DNA from: a virus
Direction: 5' to 3' (one strand)
DNA: 51,730 nt
IMG/VR virus record: IMGVR_UViG_3300012936_000021
Coordinates: 1 to 51,730 of that record
Both the position numbers and the translations under genes were made by a program. Shown in pieces: positions 34,301-41,606 of the stretch; position 1 is the stretch's first letter; each line of letters begins with the position of its first letter. The notes beneath the pieces were generated by a model, which saw nothing but the letters and a program-made list of their open reading frames with translations, did not search any database and had not been told where the DNA came from.

Positions 34301-34621
34301 ATAAGAACTTGCCATGTAGGTTTACATAATTTTGGTAAAACAAATTTTCAAATAAATACAAAGACAACAGCATGTTTAAATGTATCTGAAATTAATTTGC
34401 CAGCATTTGCTGGAGGCTCAAATTTTTCTAGAAACAATTCATATATAAGTGATTTAAGAATTGATGAATCAGATTTTAACAAAGATGAAGATTTTACATA
34501 TATTACAGATATCGACATACATGATGAAAATTTAAATAAAGTTGCTGTAGTTAAACTATCACAACCTTTTGCTAAGAAAAATAGTGATAATGTTCTATTT
34601 AGAGTAAAGATGGATTATTAA
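31301..34621 (+). CDS. Large structural protein with LamG-like domain
   Basis: The 1106-residue product has a laminin-G-like sandwich at about residues 235-480. It runs from D-F-T-V-S-F-Y-I-N-P, through W-H-N-V-V-V-S-L-K-E, to E-I-C-D-I-R-V-Y-N, the usual order of strands in this fold. The C-terminal 40 residues form the same module as in the preceding protein (Y-I-T-D-I-D-I-H-D ... V-V-K-L-S-Q-P ... V-K-M-D-Y). The middle (about 530-1000) is unassigned. LamG domains in tail proteins suggest binding to host polysaccharide. The gene starts one base after the upstream stop and ends directly before the TTG start of the resolvase gene, closing the 26-kb structural block. Confidence 0.58.
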   Translation: MTFNLIEKNMIAFNKVEMHPDFLYIFASDNCNSLELLDIDHFSSEITAGVYGGQKLSNIKIKKDRVYNVNSTFINDDRNTIDKITSAKSDLQSAETLASNVENLYIANLTNQIQIDNANAMNKGILFTNKKNILENFGLLSLDNDSFEFKVENYNFDYLIDSEYVLKVNSTKNLYEYYNRDLEQNNFYELDHGFNNYSSLNFFNISNNFNSNFKEDTTHKNCLIYPNLMNNSVLQYSFNKNKDFTVSFYINPRRKNTKNFHYNPGCVLSIPGIISIFIVKGSNLDEEELTDGFRLYIQTGEDTYNALTNQDFDLSRLESQNNNLNYLSEDNLLKFNCWHNVVVSLKENMTQNESGYNLSLNVDGILKEIVFSNKDIEKSNSGSYILIGNKFNIQKNNNSDFVLHAFSKNNLALDDNEGPYVNKHIKLGSNIDYVLTSLPDPNNTYTLNNSLNASNSDYIDNNTSMALNAEICDIRVYNTFIDSQKSKDIFLNSVKDIENEIRDYGLVFYVPVFYRSQNVRKKGLINLNAPYQKTHETLELVSIGGGIAQSLVDVTNFVNIDENLTGVYEIDGEDENKWPQAEVDFRVKTHNISYDYPINPYFFNYTGGTEVSVEHFVRDFVGETQPNIIIGGSIKEDRYQDCFLVKPSNIIGENAKLLNKIAKSGGTADDLLEKIFSEEILDEQTINSLNVDFQDNNILYRNYMILPNDNGIQNQFYNNRIFKYKNNENVSVHLRKNKNIDYGFVSLNYLDKSALRTNIFNQNRLVVDEYLLHTQNTYESDSRRKLFYFENQEIQSFVLGASAQIQGKSSFPQSQTFIETSDKLKNISLSNYFNDLNVLYIHELDQDSINRLSFWRKNNTDGSIILDLSSASGLFNTMSNPCQRSYYSSMENSFSKTEVFDYKPLEEQNNIAYFKLNMPLWQTMPTVLENVSNYFYISKQLFNKKVKRETLNLKDVELPLTSGIRINLKDTRLGTIYRADSLTPHAKWNTLGNILYHEGIIRTCHVGLHNFGKTNFQINTKTTACLNVSEINLPAFAGGSNFSRNNSYISDLRIDESDFNKDEDFTYITDIDIHDENLNKVAVVKLSQPFAKKNSDNVLFRVKMDY

Positions 34622-35200
34622 TTGGAAAAAAACGTAAAATATGTAGGGCTTGATATTTCTACTTCTATAATAGGAGTTTGTTTTTTAGATAAGAATCAAG
34701 ATATTATACTCTTAGATTCTATTAATTTAAAAAAAATTAAATGTTTATTTGAAAAGTCAAATTTTGTTAGAAAAAGATTTGATCTATATAAAGAAGAATA
34801 CTCTTTTGAAGAAAATATGGAGCTATCAATAGAAGAAGCATTTCAATCTTTCAGTAAAGGCTTTTCTTCTGCTAGAACTTTGTCACAATTAAATAGATTT
34901 AACGGTATTGTATCTTATTTATGCTGTGAAGTATTTAATATAAAACCTGTATATATAAATGTTAACACAGCGAGAAAAAATTTACAAATAAAAATAAATA
35001 AAAAACTAAATAAAAACACAAAGGAACAAGTCTTTGAATGGGTTAAGAACAGTATAGATGATGACTTTCCTTGGCCTATAAAAACAATATCAAGAGGAGT
35101 AAATAAAGGTGTTGTAAAATTTGATGAATGTTGTTATGATATGTCAGACGCATTTGTTATTTGTAAGGCACTTTTATATTATGATAAAGAAAACTCCTGA
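34622..35200 (+). CDS. RuvC-like Holliday junction resolvase
   Basis: The 192-residue protein shows the RNase H-like fold of RuvC resolvases. The first strand ends in G-L-D-I-S-T-S-I-I-G-V (Asp11), a middle helix carries I-E-E-A-F (Glu71/72), and the C-terminal helix has Y-D-M-S-D-A-F (Asp173 and Asp176). These four acidic positions would bind the two metal ions that cut the junction strands. Phages use such enzymes to remove branches from replicating DNA before packaging; T4 itself uses the unrelated gp49. The start is TTG at 34622, directly after the upstream stop, because the catalytic GLD lies only ten codons in and the next Met is at residue 66. It overlaps the primase gene by 20 nt and belongs with the recombination and replication genes that follow. 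Confidence 0.75.
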   Translation: MEKNVKYVGLDISTSIIGVCFLDKNQDIILLDSINLKKIKCLFEKSNFVRKRFDLYKEEYSFEENMELSIEEAFQSFSKGFSSARTLSQLNRFNGIVSYLCCEVFNIKPVYINVNTARKNLQIKINKKLNKNTKEQVFEWVKNSIDDDFPWPIKTISRGVNKGVVKFDECCYDMSDAFVICKALLYYDKENS

Positions 35201-36179
35201 AGAAAAATACTATTTTTTAAGCAAATATATTGATACTTCAATTTCTAAGGACGGATTAAACGCTAACATTTGGTGTCCTTTTTGTAAGCATCCTAATAAA
35301 AATAAGCTAAAAATGGTAATACATCTTGAAAGCAACATGTATCATTGCTGGTTGTGTGATAAAAAAGGAAGAAATGTATCTTATCTTCTGTCAAGAATTT
35401 CAAAGAAAATTTCTGAAGAATCACAAAAGTATTTTGGAAAAAATAAAATTTTAAAAAAAAGCAACATACTTTCAGAAAAAACATTACAGTTCTTAGGGCA
35501 TAGTTTAGTCGAAGAATCTGAAGAAAAAGTAGAAATTCCACAAAAATTTGACTTACTAGTTAACGCATATAACTCTAATGACCCAGACGTAAGAGATGTT
35601 TTTAAATATGCAATTAAAAGAGGCGCTAGTAAAAACAAGTTTTGGTTTTTAAGGCTTGGTTATTCTCTGCATAGCGACTTTAGACGGTATTTAATATTAC
35701 CTTCTCTCGATGCCAACGGTGAGATTAATTTTTACACAGCAAGAAAAATTGATGTTGACACTAGTAGTGGCTTTAAATACAAAAATGCAGCAATACAAAA
35801 GAAAAATATTATATTTAATGAAATTAACATTGACTGGTCAAAGCCTTTAACAATTGTTGAAGGGCCTCTTGATCTTCTTAAGACCAATGAAAACGCAACT
35901 TGCCTGCTAGGTTCATCACTTACAGAAGATATGTTGTTATTTAAAAAAATTATAAAAAATAACACTACAGTTAATCTTGCTTTAGATTCAGATGTTTATC
36001 ATAAAACTTTAACTATAGCAAAACTATTAGACACATATAATATTACGGTTAATATCGTTAATACTCGAGGTTTTGAAGATGTTGGAGAAATGACTTCAAA
36101 TCATTTTTTACAAAGGTTAGAACAAGCAAAAGTTTTTTCTGACACTGATTATCTATTAAAAAAAATATCAACTCTATAA
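35181..36179 (+). CDS. 61: DNA primase with zinc ribbon and TOPRIM domain (gp61/DnaG-like)
   Basis: With the start at ATG 35181 the protein has 332 residues. An N-terminal zinc ribbon has C-P-F-C (Cys32, Cys35) and H-C-W-L-C (Cys56, Cys59), as in primase zinc-binding domains. The central part has the DnaG-type segment ending F-Y-T-A-R-K, and the TOPRIM domain shows V-E-G-P-L-D (Glu227) and A-L-D-S-D (Asp269, Asp271). These acidic residues hold the metals for RNA primer synthesis. T4 gp61 (342 aa) has the same size and order. The frame is open to 35121 upstream, but those extra codons lie inside the resolvase gene and precede the conserved fold, so 35181 is preferred. No gp41-type helicase gene is in the window. 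Confidence 0.8.
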   Translation: MIKKTPEEKYYFLSKYIDTSISKDGLNANIWCPFCKHPNKNKLKMVIHLESNMYHCWLCDKKGRNVSYLLSRISKKISEESQKYFGKNKILKKSNILSEKTLQFLGHSLVEESEEKVEIPQKFDLLVNAYNSNDPDVRDVFKYAIKRGASKNKFWFLRLGYSLHSDFRRYLILPSLDANGEINFYTARKIDVDTSSGFKYKNAAIQKKNIIFNEINIDWSKPLTIVEGPLDLLKTNENATCLLGSSLTEDMLLFKKIIKNNTTVNLALDSDVYHKTLTIAKLLDTYNITVNIVNTRGFEDVGEMTSNHFLQRLEQAKVFSDTDYLLKKISTL

Positions 36180-36188
36180 GGTTATAAT

Positions 36189-39100
36189 ATGACAGTTAAA
36201 ATTGCACACATATCAGATATTCATTGGAGAAGTTTAAAAAGACACGAAGAATATAAAATTGTATTCGAAGATCTTTTTAAAAATCTTAAAAAAAATGTCC
36301 CAGATATGATTTTCCTCGGAGGCGATATTGTTCATTCAAAAACACAAAGTATTTCTCCTGAATTAGTAGAAAATTTAACTTGGTGGTTTAACTCTCTTGC
36401 AGATATAGCGCCTACACATATTATTTTAGGAAATCATGACGGACTTATTCTTAATAAAGATAGACAAGATGCAATTACTCCTATAGTCAATGCTATAAAT
36501 AATAAAAATATTTTTCTATATAAAAAAAGTGGCGTATATCCTGCTTTTACTTCAAAAGAAGGAAAAATATTTAACTGGTGCGTTTTTAGTTGTTTTGACG
36601 AAGAAAACTGGAAAAACGTTTTACCTATTGAAAATGATATTAATATTGCTTGCTTTCATGGCGCAGTATGGGGTTCAAAAACAGATGTTGACTGGGAGCT
36701 TGAAGGAGAAGTTAATCTGTCTATGTTTGATGGGTTTGACTTCGGTTTTCTAGGTGATATTCACAAATACCAGTTCTTAGACAAAGAAAAACGAGTAGCC
36801 TATCCAGGATCAACGATTCAACAAAATTACGGAGAAGATATTCAAAAAGGATATTTGCTTTGGGAAATTAATGATAAGTATACTTTTAAATCTAATTTTA
36901 TTAAATTAAACAATCCTTACCCGTATGTAACAATTAACTGGCAAGAAAATATAGAAAATACAATTAGATTTTGCGAAAAAGTTAAAAAAAATTCAAGATT
37001 TAGAATAAAGTCACAGTCAGCAATATCACAAGCTGAAATAAAACTACTTTATCACTACCTGAAACACGAGAAAAATGCAAAAGAAATAGTTTTTCAAAAC
37101 TTAAATAAAGATACAGTATTAAATAAAAATAATTTATCTAGCAATAAAGTCAACGATGTCTTAGACATAAGAAATAAAAATTCTAGATTAAAGCTTTTAA
37201 ACCAATTTTTCTGTAATTTGTCACAAGAAGAACTTGAAAAAATTAACAAGTTGTATGAGGAAAGTTTAGATAAAACAAGTATTGCTCTTGATTCTACTTC
37301 TAGTAACTGGTCAATTAGCTCTTTAGAATTTAACAATACTTTTTCCTATGGAAAAAATAATTTTATAAACTTTAATAACTTAAATGGCGTAATTGGTTTA
37401 TTTGGAAACAACAGAACAGGAAAATCTTCTATACCCGGCACCTTAATGTATGCCTTATATAATACCTCAGATAGAGGATCTATTAAAAACCAAGATATTG
37501 TAAACACTAGAAAGGGATTCTGTGATGCAAAAGTTAAATTTTCTATAGGCTCTGAAAATTATGAAGTTAAAAGAGAAACAATTAAAAAAACAAACAAAAA
37601 AGGCATAACATCTGCAACAACTAATTTATCTCTTAAAAATACATCGTCAGGCAACAGTGATATTACAGAAGAACAAAGAAGAGAAACAGATAAAATCGTT
37701 AGAAGATTAATAGGAACTGCAGACGACTTTCTTTATACTTCGTTTGCTTCGCAAGGAGAAATGAATACTTTTATTAAAGAAAAATCATCTGCAAGAAGAG
37801 CTGTTTTATCAAAATTTTTAAATTTAGATTTGTACGAAGAAATCTTTAAAAACTCTAGAGAAAATTATATCGTTCTCAAGAACAAATTAAAAAACTCTAC
37901 AGAGAAAAATTGGCCAGTGTTAATTAAAGATATTGAAGAAGAAAAGATTAAAAACGAAAAAAACAAAATAAATATTAATAAAAATTTAGAAAAACTAAGA
38001 AATAAAGAAGTTGATTTAAAATTAGAAATAAAAGAAATTGAAAAAAATATAAAAAATCATCCGTCTGGATATGACTTTCATAGTGCAAAAAGTCAGCTAT
38101 CATCGCTTCTTATATTAAAAGAAGATCTTCAAAAAGATTTAGCACTAATTAAAAACAAAATTAAAGAAAATACACAAAGTCTAGAATCAATTGAAAAATT
38201 TAAATTGAATTATCCTGTTAAAGACTTAGAAAAAGATAGTGAAAAACTTAGCGTTTTAGTAAATAAACTAAAAGATTTCAAGTTTAAAAGAGACCAAATT
38301 AAAAAAGACTTTTCAGCAGCAGAGTCTGAAATTAAAATTCTTGACGAGGTTCCTTGCGAAGATAAATTTCCAGGCTGCAAATTTATTAAAAACGCTTATG
38401 AATCAAAAAACAATATTAAAGAGTTATTAGAAGACATTAGAAAATTTGAAATAGAAATATTTTCTTTGCAAAATACTGTAAAGGCTTTAAAGAAAGAAAA
38501 TATAGATCAAAAAATAAAAAAATACAATGAAGTCTTACAAAAAGAATATAAATTAAAAGTTGACAATAAAAGTCTTTTGGAAAAAATAGAAGTAAAGTCT
38601 GATAAAATTAAAAGTATAAGTAAAGACATAGATAATATTGAAAATATAATTTTAGAATTACAAAACTATACTAATGATGGTTTTAATGTAAAGTTCAATA
38701 AGTTAAAAACAGAGTTAAAAGAGATAGCAGGACTTATTTATTCTGAAGAGAGAAGTCTTTCTAATAACATAGAAGACTTTATTGAAATAAAAAATAAACT
38801 AAACAATCTAATAAAAGAAAAAAAAGATTATAATAATTTACTAAGTGAGTGGAAAATATTTGATTTTTTTAACTTAGCAAATTCAAAAAAAGGAATTCCT
38901 TCAATGCTAATTAGTAGTTGCTTGCCTAGCATTAATAATGAAATTAACAATATACTAAGTGGTGTTGTAAATTTTAAGATTTCCATAGAAGATAATGAAA
39001 ATAACTTAGATGTCTACATAGATTATGGTGACTCTAGAAGAATTATTGAATGTGCTAGTGGTATGGAAAAAATGATGACATCAATAGCAATTAGAGTTGC

Positions 39101-39329
39101 TCTTATTAATATTTCTTCTTTACCTAAGTCTGATGTTTTTATTATTGACGAAGGTTTTGGCGCTTTAGATGATTCGAATATAGACGCATGTGCTATGCTT
39201 TTAAAAAGTTTAAAAAAGTACTTCAAAACAATTATAATAATATCACATGTTGATTCAATCAAAGATATTGTTGACAAACAATTAGAAATATCGCTAAAAG
39301 GAAAAGATTCATATGTCGAATATAGATAG
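36189..39329 (+). CDS. Mre11-Rad50 (gp47-gp46) fusion nuclease-ATPase
   Basis: One uninterrupted 1046-codon frame joins two proteins that are separate in T4 (gp47 and gp46). Residues 1-345 form an Mre11/SbcD phosphoesterase: S-D-I-H (Asp10, His12), G-G-D-I-V-H (Asp46), G-N-H-D (82-84), F-H-G (His157) and G-D-I-H (190-192). From about residue 370 a Rad50/SbcC ATPase begins, with Walker A G-N-N-R-T-G-K-S-S near 406. Two long coiled-coil arms (roughly 570-715 and 735-890) flank C-E-D-K-F-P-G-C (about 722-730), a stretched version of the CxxC zinc hook. The signature A-S-G-M-E-K-M near 956 and Walker B F-I-I-D-E-G-F-G near 986 complete the head. The complex processes DNA ends for recombination-dependent replication. 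It overlaps the next gene by 17 nt. Confidence 0.9.
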   Translation: MTVKIAHISDIHWRSLKRHEEYKIVFEDLFKNLKKNVPDMIFLGGDIVHSKTQSISPELVENLTWWFNSLADIAPTHIILGNHDGLILNKDRQDAITPIVNAINNKNIFLYKKSGVYPAFTSKEGKIFNWCVFSCFDEENWKNVLPIENDINIACFHGAVWGSKTDVDWELEGEVNLSMFDGFDFGFLGDIHKYQFLDKEKRVAYPGSTIQQNYGEDIQKGYLLWEINDKYTFKSNFIKLNNPYPYVTINWQENIENTIRFCEKVKKNSRFRIKSQSAISQAEIKLLYHYLKHEKNAKEIVFQNLNKDTVLNKNNLSSNKVNDVLDIRNKNSRLKLLNQFFCNLSQEELEKINKLYEESLDKTSIALDSTSSNWSISSLEFNNTFSYGKNNFINFNNLNGVIGLFGNNRTGKSSIPGTLMYALYNTSDRGSIKNQDIVNTRKGFCDAKVKFSIGSENYEVKRETIKKTNKKGITSATTNLSLKNTSSGNSDITEEQRRETDKIVRRLIGTADDFLYTSFASQGEMNTFIKEKSSARRAVLSKFLNLDLYEEIFKNSRENYIVLKNKLKNSTEKNWPVLIKDIEEEKIKNEKNKININKNLEKLRNKEVDLKLEIKEIEKNIKNHPSGYDFHSAKSQLSSLLILKEDLQKDLALIKNKIKENTQSLESIEKFKLNYPVKDLEKDSEKLSVLVNKLKDFKFKRDQIKKDFSAAESEIKILDEVPCEDKFPGCKFIKNAYESKNNIKELLEDIRKFEIEIFSLQNTVKALKKENIDQKIKKYNEVLQKEYKLKVDNKSLLEKIEVKSDKIKSISKDIDNIENIILELQNYTNDGFNVKFNKLKTELKEIAGLIYSEERSLSNNIEDFIEIKNKLNNLIKEKKDYNNLLSEWKIFDFFNLANSKKGIPSMLISSCLPSINNEINNILSGVVNFKISIEDNENNLDVYIDYGDSRRIIECASGMEKMMTSIAIRVALINISSLPKSDVFIIDEGFGALDDSNIDACAMLLKSLKKYFKTIIIISHVDSIKDIVDKQLEISLKGKDSYVEYR

Positions 39330-39573
39330 TGTTAAATGGCATAAAATTGATAAACATTTAGAAGAAGCCTATATAGATGGCATTAGATTCGTAAGGCCTG
39401 TTAATCAACTGTCTATTCCGCTTTCGTGTCCTTCTTGCAATAGTTTGTTCTATACAGTAGAAGACATAGAAATGTACAAAAAAGAAAAAGTTTGTGAAGA
39501 ATGCTATTTAAGATATTATTATATAAATAAAGAAAAATGGAAAAAAGGCTGGCGACCTAATATAATTAAATAA
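39313..39573 (+). CDS. Small zinc-ribbon protein
   Basis: The 86-residue product has two cysteine pairs, C-P-S-C around residues 39-42 and C-E-E-C around 64-67, spaced as in a zinc ribbon. A Trp/Lys-rich tail (K-W-K-K-G-W-R-P) follows. Such small ribbons bind nucleic acid or a protein partner. I believe similar short proteins accompany gp46/gp17 in marine T4-like phages, but I cannot name one. The start overlaps the end of the Mre11-Rad50 gene by 17 nt, with AAAGGA at 39296-39301 as ribosome-binding site, so translation is likely coupled. A role with the recombination or packaging machinery is inferred from position only. Confidence 0.6.
   Translation: MSNIDSVKWHKIDKHLEEAYIDGIRFVRPVNQLSIPLSCPSCNSLFYTVEDIEMYKKEKVCEECYLRYYYINKEKWKKGWRPNIIK
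39522..39529 (+). promoter_or_regulatory. Possible late promoter box (TATAAATA) before the packaging/head module
   Basis: A perfect TATAAATA lies near the 3' end of the zinc-ribbon gene, 73 nt before the ATG at 39602. It would suit late transcription of gp17, gp20 and the head genes. It is inside a coding region, where the octamer also arises by chance in this AT-rich genome, so support is weak. Confidence 0.25.
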
Positions 39574-39601
39574 ATATACCAGAAAAAAATAGAGGTTTAA
39601 A

Positions 39602-39973
39602 ATGGATTTTGAATTAATTCAAGGGCTTTCAAGTGCAATTGACAACGTATATAACTACACATCTGAAGATGGTGCGAGAAAGACAAAAGCTAAGCTAATT
39701 GATAACCAAATGCATATTACATATGTTACAATAATTAACGCTGCTAGAGAATCAGAGTTAAATTTACAATTATCACTTGTTAAAAAAGAAACAAATGAGA
39801 TGATTAACTCAAGACTTAGAACCATTAAATCAGAGTTCAAAGATGCATCAAAAAGATCACTAGTAACTAAAAAATGCGGAATGTCTGATAACATCGAAAC
39901 ACTAACTGTTAGTCCATATAGTCCGTTTAGAAAACTTAAATACTCCTGTACATATGTCTACGAAGTAAAATAA
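39602..39973 (+). CDS. Unrecognised 123-aa protein before the large terminase
   Basis: The 123-residue product looks like a compact alpha/beta protein. A helical start (L-I-Q-G-L-S-S-A-I-D-N-V-Y) is followed by a strand (M-H-I-T-Y-V-T-I-I-N), a charged helix with K-K-E-T-N-E-M-I, and a final strand pair (L-K-Y-S-C-T-Y-V-Y-E-V-K). It has no membrane segment and no motif I recognise. AGAGGT precedes its ATG. It sits 4 nt before gp17, where T4 has gp16, so a packaging or head role is possible, but the residues do not resemble gp16 and the better gp16 candidate is at 3949. Confidence 0.5.
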   Translation: MDFELIQGLSSAIDNVYNYTSEDGARKTKAKLIDNQMHITYVTIINAARESELNLQLSLVKKETNEMINSRLRTIKSEFKDASKRSLVTKKCGMSDNIETLTVSPYSPFRKLKYSCTYVYEVK

Positions 39974-39977
39974 ACTT

Positions 39978-41603
39978 ATGAAGTCAAGAAACGCTCAAAT
40001 CAACGAAATAATAAAGTGTGGCAAAGATCCTGTATACTTTATGAACAAGTATTTAAAAATTCAACATCCTCTAAAAGGCTTAATTAATTTTAATACTTTT
40101 AACTTTCAAGACGATTGCGTTCAAGACTTTAATGATCATAGATTTAATATAATTCTTAAGTCACGTCAATTAGGTCTTTCAACTTTAGTTGCTGCTTATG
40201 CAGTTTGGCAAGCCTGCTTTTATAAAGAAAAAAATATACTTATCATCGCGACAAAATTAGCTGTTGCACAAAACTTTATAAGAAAAGTAAAAACTTATAT
40301 TAAGTCAATGCCAAATTGGTTATTGGTGCCAATAATAACAGCAAACAACAAACAGCAAGTAGAATTTTCAAATGGCTCGCAAATAAAAGCTGTACCAACT
40401 TCAGAAGATGCAGGTCGATCAGAAGCTTTGTCACTTTTGATTGTTGATGAGGCAGCTTTTGTAAGAAACTTTGACGAGTTATGGATGGGATTATATCCAA
40501 CACTATCTACAGGCGGCCGTGCAATACTTCTTTCGACCCCAAACGGTGTAGGCGGGCAATATCATGATATATATTCAAAAGCTTTAAGAAAAGAAAACGA
40601 ATTTAACGCTATAAAGCTCATGTGGGATGTTCATCCAGAAAGAGATGACGTCTGGTTTGAAAAAGAAACAAAAAACATGTCGAAAAAGCAAGTTGCGCAA
40701 GAATTGCTTTGCGACTTTTCTTCTTCTGGTGATACTTTTTTATCAAATGAAGTCTTAGAAGACATAAGAATTATGACAAATTCACCTATAGAAAAAAGCG
40801 GCCCTAGTGGTAATATATGGTACTGGGATTATCCTTTGGAGGGTAATAACTATATTGTATCATGTGATATTGCAAGAGGCGATAGTGGTGATTATTCAAC
40901 TTTTCATGTAATAAATACAAACAAGCTTTCAGTTTCAGCTGAGTTTAAAGGGAAAATTCCTCCAGATCAATTTGCTGTTGTTGTATACGATATTGCAAGA
41001 AGATTCAATAGTGCAATGATATGTCCTGAAAACAATGCATACGGCTATACAATGTTAGTTAAATTAGCTGATCTTGCATATAAAAATATTTATTTTAGTT
41101 CTGAAAAAGAAAAATATCGCTATTTATATGGTGAAGGAGATAACTTAGGAAAAGCAGGCTTTACTACAAGTAAAGAAAGCAGAGACAAGATACTTGCTAA
41201 TCTTGAAGAATGTCTAAGAAACAAAAAAATAAAAACAAGATCACAAAGACTTTATGCAGAGCTAAAAACTTTTATCTGGAATGGTAAGAAAATTACTGCT
41301 ATGAAAGGTTATAATGATGACCTGATAATGTCATTGGCAATTGGATCTTGGATTGCTGCAAGTAATTCTAGTACTTATAACGCTAGTCAAATTCAACAAG
41401 CAGATGCAATATTAAGAGGAATGGAAGTTAACAACAATAAAATAAATAATACAATATCACCATCACCTTTTTATAAAAATAATCAAAATGCTGTTAATCC
41501 ATTTATTCCTGTTTATATGCCAGATAATAAATTTAACAGTAATAATAAAAACATTACTAGAAAAAACCCACTTGGCGATTTAAGTTGGTTGATTGGAAAA
41601 TAA
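39978..41603 (+). CDS. 17: Terminase large subunit gp17 (packaging ATPase and nuclease)
   Basis: This 541-residue motor protein has an N-terminal ATPase with a Walker A-like loop S-R-Q-L-G-L-S-T (62-69), Walker B L-L-I-V-D-E-A-A (153-160) and coupling motif L-L-S-T-P-N-G (184-190). The C-terminal RNase H-like nuclease shows C-D-I-A-R-G-D (Asp297), P-E-N-N (Glu351) and N-D-D-L-I-M-S (Asp447/448). It docks on the portal and pumps DNA into the prohead, cutting the concatemer at each end of packaging. T4 gp17 is 610 aa, so this is slightly shorter but complete. The portal gene begins 3 nt after its stop; in T4 the sheath and tube genes lie between these two, and here they do not. Confidence 0.92.
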   Translation: MKSRNAQINEIIKCGKDPVYFMNKYLKIQHPLKGLINFNTFNFQDDCVQDFNDHRFNIILKSRQLGLSTLVAAYAVWQACFYKEKNILIIATKLAVAQNFIRKVKTYIKSMPNWLLVPIITANNKQQVEFSNGSQIKAVPTSEDAGRSEALSLLIVDEAAFVRNFDELWMGLYPTLSTGGRAILLSTPNGVGGQYHDIYSKALRKENEFNAIKLMWDVHPERDDVWFEKETKNMSKKQVAQELLCDFSSSGDTFLSNEVLEDIRIMTNSPIEKSGPSGNIWYWDYPLEGNNYIVSCDIARGDSGDYSTFHVINTNKLSVSAEFKGKIPPDQFAVVVYDIARRFNSAMICPENNAYGYTMLVKLADLAYKNIYFSSEKEKYRYLYGEGDNLGKAGFTTSKESRDKILANLEECLRNKKIKTRSQRLYAELKTFIWNGKKITAMKGYNDDLIMSLAIGSWIAASNSSTYNASQIQQADAILRGMEVNNNKINNTISPSPFYKNNQNAVNPFIPVYMPDNKFNSNNKNITRKNPLGDLSWLIGK

Positions 41604-41606
41604 TAA

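Noticed and set aside
35121-35180. Longer primase start at 35121
   Set aside because: The extra 20 codons overlap the catalytic end of the resolvase gene and add no conserved sequence; ATG at 35181 gives the usual N-terminus before the zinc ribbon.
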